64,000 bases of DNA from Eupeodes corollae (lineage: Eukaryota; Arthropoda; Insecta; Diptera; Syrphidae): contig NC_079147.1 of NCBI RefSeq assembly GCF_945859685.1, forward strand, positions 189,703,174 through 189,767,173, read 5' to 3'. This document shows, in pieces, positions 54,908 to 64,000 of the stretch. Numbering within the stretch: position 1 is the stretch's first letter; every line of letters starts with the position of its first letter. Position numbers and translations under genes: made by a program. The notes beneath the pieces are model-generated. The model had not been told where the DNA came from and ran no database searches. It saw only the letters and a program-made list of their open reading frames with translations.

Positions 54908-56482
54908 TGAATAATTTCCGCCTACGATCGATATTGAGGTGAGAATAAAAATATTCTGTCTTTTTCAAATCAATCGGCCACCGGTAAAGACGTGATCTAT
55001 AGAGCTTTTGATTTTGAGCTTGATTTTTCACCCACGAATTAAAAGAAAGAGTTTAGCCACCGAAATTTAACAGCAATAGCCAAAAAAACAGTGTATCAGT
55101 GAGGAACCAGTCCTGAAACATAAAAACCTGTGAGAAAATTTCACAAACTTTGAAACTGATCCTTTATGATCACAACACATTTTAATCACTATCAAGCCAA
55201 GCCACCGCACCAGAAAACCAGGCTACAGAAACCACGTTTGTCAAGCCTACGCACCTCTGGTGCGTGGCCAAATTAGTTCAAATACGAACTGAGTTCCGAC
55301 ACGAAATAGGCAAAAGTCAAACAAATTGGCATTACTTACTGCCACCAAAAATCAAAACCCAAAAGAAGGCTTGCAGTGCAACATACGTGCAACCACCATC
55401 TAACTAGACCAATCCTCGGACATACCTACATAACCTTGAAATTCCATCCAACAACCAATTGAAGTCTAATTAACCTGTACAAAAAAAAAACCAAACCGAG
55501 AACAATATTAATTGAAGAATTTGTTTTTCCTTGAATTGTGTCAACTAATTTCCATTTATTTTTTTTTAAATATTAAGTCATTTCATTTTTTCATGGTATA
55601 ATAATATATAAATTGTGATCTCAGATCTATCTTCAATATTATCTGAGTATTTAACTAACTGAGTTATGAACTAACCTTAAGAAGTGATCATAATCATATA
55701 AGGGAAATTAATCCCAACCATAATCAAAACAATCTTAATCAAACTCAACGAAAGCGGATCATCGGTGGATGTGCGCACACCAGCCAGATTCCAGCAACAA
55801 AGTATGATTGAGTAAGTACAATTCTTGATAAGTTAACTTGACTATTTTACATAGATGTTTCCTTTTGAGATAATAATCACTTCATTTGGTTAGGTGTTTA
55901 GCTTTCATTATCTATTACTTTATTTTGTTCATTATAATTTGATTGCTCTTTATGTGAATATTGAGATGCAATTTAGTATGTAGTTTGCTTTTCTATATTA
56001 TAATATTAATGTTTTGGATTAAAATGCAATGAACTTAAATTGTGACTCACTTATTTGATAATGATGGATTAGAGACAAAAATTGGTGAGTGAGCGACGAT
56101 GTTGGAGATGATGTGAGTGATCAGAGTGAGAGGTGAGGGAACATTTGTTTATGCTAAGGGGCAGTGTTGACAGGTAGATAACGACAAACATTGCAAGGAG
56201 GTGTTAAATAACACTATTGGATAAGGGCTTGTCGTGTAGCTTTTGCTACAAATCAGTCATAACATCTGACTTGATATTTCTTGATGTAAATTTGAGATTT
56301 GGCTTTTATTCGGCGATTATTTTTTTTTTTTTTACTTTTGGTTTTAACTGGCACGAACTTATTTTGTAAGGGTTAGATTATGGAATCATCATTACCCATC
56401 CCATCGGACTGAGCTAGGAGGAAGAAAAGTGCCAGACGATCCCTTACCATGGAAATCTTTCATCTTATTCCGTAACCCGTTA
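54908..56482 (+). repeat. 3' LTR of gypsy-type retrotransposon (about 1575 bp)
   Basis: Near-identical to 48001-49574 (one substitution, one T-run length change). Followed by TATATTCAC of flanking DNA. Confidence 0.8.
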
Positions 56483-57260
56483 TATATTCACTAATTTAAA
56501 TATACTTGAATAAGATAATGACATAAAAGTTCAATGTTAAGACATTCACATGCAAAGTTCTTCACAATAAAATACTTGCATCATTGATGATGCCAGTTAT
56601 AGTTAAACCAATTCACATCACGAATAATTTGTTTGAAAAAAGCTTTAACATTAATATAATCTATAATTTATTACCATCTCGATGGAAATTATATCAAAAT
56701 ACATATCCATAGGCAAGATATATTGATCTCAACTATATGACTATAAATCTGTGAGAATATTATAACAACTTCTCACATTTTCAATAAACTCAATGACTTT
56801 ACTGTTGTTGGATTCGTGATATGAATTTAACACTTGCACCCAATTTACAATTAATCATTTTTACTTTTCAAAATTGTTCATTTTCACATAATCGTGTAAA
56901 AATTGTTTAAAAAAATACATTTATCAATGACAAAACTCAGTAAACTAAGTAGAAAGTTCGTAGCACAGCTCTTTTGTTTGTCCAATCGATCAGATAAAAC
57001 GCAGCACTCAATTGCATTTATTTCTCATTTTTCAAATCCGAAAAATGAATAATACTATTCTTTGAACTCCTATAAACAATCTTGAACCATTTCTGTCTTA
57101 TAAAAGTTCAAAAAAACTGAAACTCTATGCTTTTTTAATCTCTTCCCTGGGGTTATGTTTGTTATAGTTTTTGTTAATTAAAATTAATAAATTTAAATAT
57201 AAGCTTGTAATTGAGTACTTTTATAGACGAAAACATCAATTCATGGCGCACGTATATCAA
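56483..57260. other. AT-rich stretch, nothing recognised
   Basis: No coding or repeat signal recognised. Confidence 0.45.
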
Positions 57261-57268
57261 ATAACAAC

Positions 57269-57535
57269 TTGTTTGACAGTGCCTTCAAATTACAATTCGA
57301 ATCCTACGACACGATGAGAGCGGCGACCGAACGCACAGCCATCGACGCGACAAGCATCAGACTAGAGATAATGTTATGTTCTATGAAGTTAACATGTTTC
57401 AGACACAGATCTTCTGGGAATTATATCAAACGCATGTGCCAAAAATGGAACAACACGGTTCAATACGGCTGTTTGAAATATCCGAAGTGGACTTCTATTT
57501 CCACACCTTGCTGCAAAAGTCCATAACACAGTTGG
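57269..57535 (+). other. GC-richer coding-like stretch, possible exon
   Basis: About 270 bp with two overlapping plus-strand open frames. One (57269-57526) follows a possible splice acceptor (CTTGTTTGACAG). The other, one frame away, reads through to TGA at about 57553 and includes MFYEVNMFQTQIFWELYQ and GSIRLFEISEVDFYFHTLL, which has balanced, protein-like composition. I recognise no family. It could be a host exon or a captured gene fragment. It starts less than 1 kb from the gypsy element. Confidence 0.25.
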
Positions 57536-57555
57536 ATATCAAATCACAAAGTTGA

Positions 57556-58850
57556 ACGGAAAAAAAAATACACGCAAAAAGTCCAACACGTGATGTCATT
57601 AATTTTCATGTAAAACTCAACTACGTGTTATTTGTAACTGCACACATGTCAAATAACTTTTGAAAAACAAAAGTAAAACATTTTTATTCACAATAAAATG
57701 ATATTGAACGAAACAAGAAGTCAAAATACTTCGTAGTATCGCTTCCCCCACTCTTTGGACCATTCACCATTTTTGGACTACTTGCAGATCGTTGCAGCCA
57801 AAATCGAATCATGGTAATTTTATGTGGAAAAGCAGCACCTTTTATGCTGGTTGGATGGTCTATCGATGATCATTTCTTGAGTACATTTTTGAATCCTACA
57901 TTACATAGTGTGAATTCCTTTTATTTAGTTACAAGAAATCTCATGCATTTGAATTGGTGTTGGATGCAACACTTGGGCTTTATTTAGATAGAGATACATT
58001 ATTCAAAGCTTTTTATTTTCAAATCAAGCTATATAGATCGATAGAATGTAGGACAGTGCCAGTAAACTATTTTTATTAAAATCAATTATGGTGTCAGTTC
58101 CTCTCCTTAATTCAACTTGAGACTTTGTTGGTGAATGTGTTCGATTTCAGTAACAGATTCTTGCAGCAGAGCAACAACCTTGAAGAAGATATTTTAATTT
58201 GACTTTTTGAGATAAGTGGATCTCTCTCTCTTTTTCTCGAATTTACAAAATGAATAATGGCCAAGAAGAAGGTAATTGGCATTATTGCTTTGTGAAATAA
58301 ATAAATGGAGGTTGCTCTAAAAATTGAAACAATCAGGAATAAGATACAAAAACAAAAATTAAAAACTGGTTGAATAAAAATGAAAGGAACATTTTTGCAA
58401 TATATGAGGAGAGGTAGCGATGCTGAGATTGTTAAATAATTGATGGTAATGGAAGACATACCAAACGTTTTTGCATTGCATTGCGGAAGGAAATAAATGT
58501 TCAATAAGTTAAAAGTACGATTGTGTTTAAGTGCTCTGTTAATTTATAAAATAGTTAATATTGAATGATTTATTGGTCACGGCTCGAACTACTAACTTAA
58601 TGAAAATCGGTACCGATTAATGCCGGACTCTTACCAGACTTAAATCACAGGTTAATCAGTACCAATCTATAAAAGATAGACAAATGATTTTTTATTCATA
58701 ATTCACTATTAGAAAAAGTTTAAGGTGTCATACAGGGTTGTCCATTTTGCGGTTTCAAAAGTAAACGTAAATAAACCACAAATAAAATACATTTTTTTAT
58801 TATAAAATTTGAACGTTGTTTAAAACCCTATATCATTTAAATGTTCGCTA
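57556..58850. other. AT-rich stretch, nothing recognised
   Basis: A 130-codon minus frame (58504-58112) is hydrophobic and low in complexity, with no motif and base composition like its flanks. No other signal seen. Confidence 0.4.
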
Positions 58851-58854
58851 TGCG

Positions 58855-60533
58855 AATTGTTGCAAGCATCGATTCTCTTGAAGTAACTTGATAAATGTTG
58901 GTGAAAATGTTTCTCTTTGTTAGCAAAAGTAGAATCCATTTGTGTCTTCATCGAAGAACCTCTGAAAGGTCTGGGCGGCATTTCGGAGGCCAAACGTCAT
59001 GAACGCAAACTCAGAGTCCAAATAGTGTAACTATGGCCGTTTTCTTGATGTCAAATCATTCCTAGAAAATATTTTCTTGCCTCAGAGATTAGCTGAACAA
59101 TCCTGAAGCTTCCATCTGGTCGAGTCAAATTTGGATACTCTTTAAGTAGCTCGATGCACTTTGAAGTTCCGGAAACTGATTTCACATGTGATGACATCTC
59201 ATATGCGTGGCAACCCAGTGCGGAAAGTCCAGTAATTCCGTCTAACATCTGCTGTGTGATATGTCCACAAGAATTTGATAGAAGGCTAGAAAGTCCGCAC
59301 CGATAATAGGTTTGCTGACTTCTGCTACCACAAAACGCCATGTAAAAACTCGACGAAGGCCTAAGTTAATCTGCAAGGTGCGGAAACCGTAGGTTGCAAT
59401 CGGCGTTCCGTTTGCATCGAAAAGAGTATAGTCGAATGGTTTCGGCTTTTGACGTGAACCGGTACTGAAACGTCAGAGCCCGTATCTACCAAAAACTGCA
59501 GTTTTGACGTTTTGTCCGTGATGAAAATACGTCTGGAAGTTTGGCTGTCATTCACCGTCATCAATGACATCTATTTTCGTTTCCCGCTTGCTGGTTGAAA
59601 TCACATGGTGGGCGGCAATTTATTGCTTTAGATCACTAGTTACGATGAAAATAGCAAAAACCAGTTGGATTGTTGTTTTTCTTCTCGTTCGAAGTTGGTG
59701 TTGGATTCCTGTGTTGCCTATCACGAGAGCGTGACCTCGATCTTGGCTGCCTTGGATTTTGGTCTCCTTGGTTCACGTACATGGCTTCAACTTGCTTAGC
59801 CACTTGTTCCACTTTCTGTGAGAGACTCAAAAATGAAGGATTTGGGTGGCTAGATGTGTTGACAACTTGTTGCTGTGGAATGATATTGTTGATTCTGTTT
59901 GCGATGAGATCAAGGTTATCGAGATTTGTTGGATTTTTAGCTGTACCAGGAGGATGTGCTGTGCAGCAAGTATAGACTGTGTTTGGACGGGCAATCTATC
60001 AATCCAAATTGCCTTTAAAGCATCGTCAGTCATTGTACCGCCAGCTAAATCCTTCAATCGTAGAAGAAACTGAGATGGTTTCCTGTCACCAAGCTGTTCT
60101 TGATCTAGCATTTGCCCAATCTGTGTGTCTCTAGATGGGGCCAAACAAGAATCTTCTTCTTTCAATCGAACATATGCATTACCTTGTGGTGGATTGATTA
60201 TGACGTCTTGTACTTCGGTGGCTGTAGTCTGATGCAGATGAGCAATGACGATGTTAAACTTTCGGGCATCAGATCGCAAATTCACCAACTTTGCTTCGAG
60301 TTGAGCGAACCCGAGCTTCACATTTTCTCGCCAAAAAGGTCGTGGTCGACTTAAACATGGCAAGATTCAACCTCAGTACCTCTCGCTGCTTGTGTTAGTG
60401 CCTGCTGGGAAAATACTTGTTGCGGCAGTTCTTGCAATCGGGCTGCCAATGCTTCCTTGAATTGTCTGTGGGAGCATCAGCCTTAGCGTTCACAGGAGGT
60501 GAGTGGTCGTTGGTTCCAGGCATTTTTTTTTGT
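58855..60533 (-). pseudogene. Older gypsy-type gag-protease-RT remnant
   Basis: Minus-strand retroelement. Gag starts at ATG 60533 (MPGTNDHSPP); after a break its core (60363-59827) reads RPFWRENVKLGFAQLEAKL, EVQDVIINPP, EQLGDRKPSQFLLRL, WIDRLPVQTQSILAA, the insect gypsy gag pattern 'PFW..NP..WF...E', 'LGDRKPSQFLR', 'W..RLP'. The tail is Arg/Ser-rich (59760-59700). Protease: FLVDTGSDVSV (59510-59470), active-site DTG. Then LLKEYPNLTRPDG (59150) and, after a deletion, an RT scrap (TAIVTLFGL..., 'FGLRNAAQTFQ' remnants, 59040-58880). Most of RT, RNase H, integrase and the 3' LTR are missing. Confidence 0.75.
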
Positions 60534-60610
60534 TCACCGTGACAAACAAAATTCTCAACACAATATACGTATTGCGTATACATATATATTTAATTTTATT
60601 AGTCTGCGGA

Positions 60611-60628
60611 TGACTTCGGGATCACCAA
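60611..60628 (-). promoter_or_regulatory. Primer binding site of the older gypsy-type element
   Basis: On the minus strand TTGGTGATCCCGAAGTCA follows the LTR immediately. TGGTGAYCCCGA-type sites are common in insect gypsy elements. Confidence 0.55.
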
Positions 60629-60929
60629 TTTAGGAGCGTGTCGACTAAATTTAGTTAAAAAATGCAAATCAATGTATTAAATAATATATTTAAGTTTTAT
60701 TTATAAAGTAAAGTAATAAAAGTTATTTGATTGATTATTTGACCGAAACACGAACTCTGTTGTTTGGCTGAAGGCAAATCGACGAATGATGATGATGAAG
60801 CAAAAGTAAAGTTGGGCAGATGAATTTGTAACGCACTCTTGCAGCAGATTGGAAATGCTCGATATTATTTATTTGCCTTTCAAATTTGAATATTTGAAAT
60901 AATGGGCGTTAGCTTAATAAACTCCTACA
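60629..60929 (-). repeat. Solo-surviving 5' LTR of the older gypsy-type element
   Basis: On the minus strand it would begin TGTAGGAGTT (60929) and end CTCCTAAA (60629). The ends are an 8-bp inverted repeat with one mismatch, and the PBS abuts. Length about 301 bp. No second copy was seen in the window, so the 3' half of the element is deleted. Confidence 0.5.
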
Positions 60930-61149
60930 GTTTTAACAATTTGTATGGGTAGAGCGATAGTTAAGCGATCTGTTTTCAAAACTGTCAGACTTTCAACTGA
61001 AAAAAAAAAATTGATTTATAAACTTAGTTTGACAGATGTCAAATTCCAGCCCTATACTTTTAAAACCGCAAAATGCGCGTTTATTAACATCTTCTGTAAC
61101 TGTTTAAATTTGAAAATCTCAATTTTGTATGTACCATACCAAGGCTCAT
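60930..61149. other. Short intergenic stretch
   Basis: Flank of the LTR; nothing recognised. Confidence 0.4.
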
Positions 61150-62240
61150 TTATTGTTCCACCAAGGACTTCGTTTTAGAATTTTTCGAAGGGTCCAGCAA
61201 TTGTTTTTCTTGTACAGCCTCAAAGTTCAAGTCATTAGAGCAAACGGGGCTAAACACCAACTTTATTGGCTGAATTTGGAATTTATTTGAAGATTTTAAA
61301 ATAAATCTATATGGCATATTTTTTGTATATATAATATACAAAGTTGGTCGTAGAACACTTCCTTGAGATACATCGGCTTCCATTTTATTCATTTAGTTTA
61401 GGTAGTAACGTACTCTAAAGAGTACTCAGTATTTCGTAGTACTGACTTTCAAAGGCTCCCACAACTAATAGGAATTTGTGCGGACATTCTTGTTTGCTTT
61501 CAAGTGCTTTTTCAATCACATCCGTAATACGATTTACTTGATATATAGTGGTATTTTTATTTCTTCAACCAAACTGGTTGTTTTGAAGTCTTTTATTATT
61601 TTGCTGAACCTATAAAGTAATAGTTTTTCAAAAGATTTTGCCATTATTGGTATAAGCGATGTTGATCTGAAAAATGTTTCTTCTGTTGCTGGCTTACATT
61701 GTTTAGTTATAGGCATGCATTTATTTTATATTGGAGTTTTTTTAAGAGCATTGTTGAAATTTATTTTAAACTTGAGCATTGATAATATTTCTTTTTGGTG
61801 TTTTTCTTTAGATAACTTATGTTGACACATGCGTGGAAATAACACATCCACATTTCCAATCAACAAACTGTAGGGGATGTGTAGTCTTTTCTTTTCAGGG
61901 AAAAGCTTGAAAATATTTGCCAGATTAGATTTTGTTCGGGTTTCGGGTCCACTTGCCAGCTTGAGGCTACATTGGCTGGTTTTTGTCGAAGGCCTTTTTA
62001 ATCGTTTTGCTGCGTTTTTAAATATACTAAGTGAATCAATTTTCAACTCAATATTTCTTTTGTTTAGTAAGATTATTTTTAAAACATTTAACGATTGTAT
62101 TATTATCTATGAATCTCGTAGCTTTGCCAATTTCCTTCGAGCTCTTTTCTTTGCAAAATCAGTTCCTTTATTTTGACATTATATTTTATTTCTGTTTCTC
62201 CCGAGTTCGAAATAGTAGAAGCACTTTCTTTCGCAGTCTT
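61150..62240 (-). pseudogene. Jockey-like LINE RT fragment, relative of the 21-24 kb element
   Basis: Minus-strand pieces in several frames: NAAKRLKRPSTKTSQCSLKL and KSNLANIFKLFPEKK (62046-61726), matching LWTAAKRLKRQ and FAKHLANIFKQ of the plus-strand element at 22.5-22.7 kb; STSLIPIMAKSFEKLLLYRFSKII (61680-61600), matching PISLIPTMATAFEKLLL; and ADVSQGSVLRPTLYIIYTKNMP (61380-61310), a decayed VPQGSxLGPTLY. Several stops and a deletion between RT motifs; YADD not found. Confidence 0.75.
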
Positions 62241-62429
62241 TACAACATTATAATATTTATGGAACCATGCTTACTAGTTTTCTTAAATTTCTGAATTCAC
62301 AGAACTCAAAATGTTGGATGTGCGCGTCCCAAGGAAGCTCCGGTGGACATTTGAACAGAATAAAGTGTGATTTCACGGTGCGTTTTTTGAGCTTTGTGAC
62401 AAAAGTGGAGAAAATGAGTTAAGTGGTCA

Positions 62430-63062
62430 GCAAGACCAAGTGTATGCTGTCATCAAAAAAAGACATTGAATAACTACGTCTATAAATATTTGACGTAGGT
62501 AAGGACTTTGTCTATCTTTTGGACTTAGAATGTGATTGAGTAGTAGTAAATTCCTCTCTCGAGCATCAAAAGTCACCACCTACAAGACGATCATCATCTC
62601 AGTGCTCATTTAAGTCGCTGAGGTTTGAGACCTGGCAAAGAAGCATGGAAGGGTCATATGTGGTTTCGTTTGAAGGAAAAATTCTTCGGGTTATTTTCAG
62701 TCCCATTTGCATATATGGAGAGTGGAAGAGAAGATACCACCACGGAAACTGTACTGAATCTACAGCTTCTCTGGCTTGGTTAAAAGAATAAAAGTCTAAC
62801 GACTTAGATGGCTGGGTCAGGTTGAGCGAATAGGCATCAACGCTCCAGCCCAGAAGGTTTTCGAATCCAATCCCGAATGAACTCTCAAAAGAAGGAGACC
62901 GTGACTGCAGGTAGTGGCGAATGCAGGTAGGAGAGGACATCAACTAACTTGGCACGTGCAACTGGCGAAGTGGGGACCGAGCTGACTGGAGACGCATGTT
63001 GATTAAGGCTAAGGTCTGTTCCGCACTGGAGCCCCACATTAAGTAATTAAGTAAGTAAGTAA
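62430..63062 (+). pseudogene. RTE-like LINE 3' end with AAGT tail
   Basis: Plus-strand C-terminus of an RTE-type LINE: KDFVYLLDLECD (62500), FEGKILRVIFSPICIYGEWKRRYH (62670-62740), LRWLGQVERIG in shifted frames (62800), NWRSGDRADWRRMLIKA (62960-63010). It ends with AAGTAATTAAGTAAGTAAGT, the short tandem tail typical of RTE elements (63041-63062). It is related to 18190-19132. Multiple breaks make it inactive. Confidence 0.75.
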
Positions 63063-64000
63063 TACATTATTCATAATACCATCCCATCAGTGCCATCAAA
63101 ATGAATGTGATATTTCCAGCATTTTAGTTGAAATTTAAATTTGAAATACAATTCAAAATATGTATAATTAGAACCAATAAATTATTACCAATCAACCAAT
63201 TTACTCACAAAAATAAACCGATGAATTTTTTTGCTTTATCAAGATCACTTATAAAATATTAAATACATTTTTTGAATTTATAGTTTTAAAATCGATTGAC
63301 AACTTATTAATTGACGATAGACTGTCCGTCACCGTCGCAGTTGGCTTACCAATAGCAGTAGTAGATTATGGCAATGGACCATTGCAAGAGAGCTATTTAT
63401 GTCAATTGAATGTAAATTAAGTTGCTTTTTCCAGATTAAATGAGAAATAAAAAAACACAAACTAACTTAACCATTTAGCTATCGAAGTTATTAAAATTTA
63501 TAAAAGATTGGTTGCAGGTGCAGCTATAGCAGTTTAAGTATTTAACATTTCAAAACACCAACGACTTAGTGAAGCTTCAATGAAAAAAAATCAATCGATT
63601 CTATCTGTGATCATCAAATATGTATTGTAATGGTGGTGTTATTAAATCAAAAAATTGCGGTCTTTTAAACCGAATTGAGTATGAACAGACCATTACGTAA
63701 TGTTTATAGTTGTTTTTGTCCAGTTGATTATAATTAATAATGACTATAAAGACTTTAAAAGAGTGATGATGAGCCGTAAATTTTGTTTATTACTTGAAGA
63801 TATTAAGAATAATACATACATTTATTTAAATTGAATAACAAAATATATATGTATATATAGATAATATGCTGCTACAGGTAAGTTTTCTAGTTTATGTTTT
63901 GAATTTTGTTGTCCAACTGAATTTATCCATTTTGGGCTTAAATGGTCAGCAAATTGATATAATCATCAATGTTCAAGCTATGTTTGGAGTATAATGTGGT
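63063..64000. other. AT-rich stretch, nothing recognised
   Basis: No coding or repeat signal apart from a short TATATATGTATATATAG run near 63845. Confidence 0.45.

Larger units (their letters stand above)
48001..56482 (+). mobile_element. Ty3/gypsy-type LTR retrotransposon, 8.5 kb
   Basis: Order 5' LTR, PBS, gag, middle frame, pol (protease, RT, RNase H, integrase), 3' LTR. Protease-RT-RNase H-integrase order and the YIDD catalytic box place it in Ty3/gypsy. There is no envelope-like frame between pol and the 3' LTR (only about 90 bp). The LTRs are nearly identical. Gag, middle frame and pol lie in three different frames. An integrase module is missing, so autonomous transposition is doubtful. 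Confidence 0.85.

Noticed and set aside
48001..56482. Infectious retrovirus with envelope
   Set aside because: Only about 90 bp lie between pol and the 3' LTR; no envelope frame, and the integrase is incomplete.
58112..58504. 130-codon minus-strand frame as a membrane protein
   Set aside because: Hydrophobic composition is what AT-rich DNA gives by chance; no recognisable motif and no splice or promoter context.

Overview
This is a eukaryotic, AT-rich window (roughly 70% A+T by eye) from an arthropod nuclear genome, most likely an insect and plausibly a fly. The evidence is the mix of elements: RTE-like and Jockey-like LINEs, a LINE with an RNase H tail, Tc1/mariner transposase remnants, a Helitron helicase remnant, Ty3/gypsy LTR elements, and one promoter that fits the Drosophila-type Inr+DPE pattern. 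There is no bacterial-style gene organisation, and I see no complete host gene. The few host-like signals are a first coding exon with a splice donor (7121-7256, minus), a promoter/5' exon region (about 28.3-29.5 kb, minus), and a possible exon near 57.3 kb.

Layout. 0-10 kb: decayed LINE pieces on both strands, one copy of an unclassified AT-rich repeat family, and the host-like exon. 10.4-14.5 kb: a full copy of that repeat family, a GC-richer islet, a tRNA-like motif and a mariner scrap. 14.9-19.6 kb: a long broken LINE (minus), an RTE 3' end (plus) and a Tc1 fragment. 21-24.2 kb: a Jockey-like LINE with zinc-knuckle ORF1 and RT, with deletions in its endonuclease. 24.2-28 kb: a second tRNA-like motif and another repeat-family copy. 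28-29.5 kb: host promoter region.

30.4-42.1 kb is the most unusual part. A 3170-bp DNA transposon (32-bp terminal inverted repeats, AATT target duplication, subterminal repeats, a spliced transposase-like gene) sits in the 3' end of a minus-strand LINE. A 3187-bp segment made of the right part of the transposon plus the adjoining LINE is then present three times head-to-tail with almost no differences. Copies 1 and 2 share a T7 run that breaks the transposase frame; copy 3 has T6 and stays open.

42-48 kb: repeat-family copies, a C-rich tract and a Helitron PIF1-helicase scrap. 48.0-56.5 kb: a young Ty3/gypsy-type retrotransposon with nearly identical 1.57-kb LTRs, gag, a middle frame and pol in three different reading frames, and an integrase lacking its N-terminal zinc-binding module. 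57-64 kb: an exon-like open stretch, an older gypsy-type remnant with one LTR and PBS (minus), a Jockey-like fragment (minus) and an RTE 3' end with an AAGT tail (plus).

The genes do not form a pathway. The window is a nest of mobile elements around sparse host signals. All family assignments come from reading motifs by eye, with no database search.
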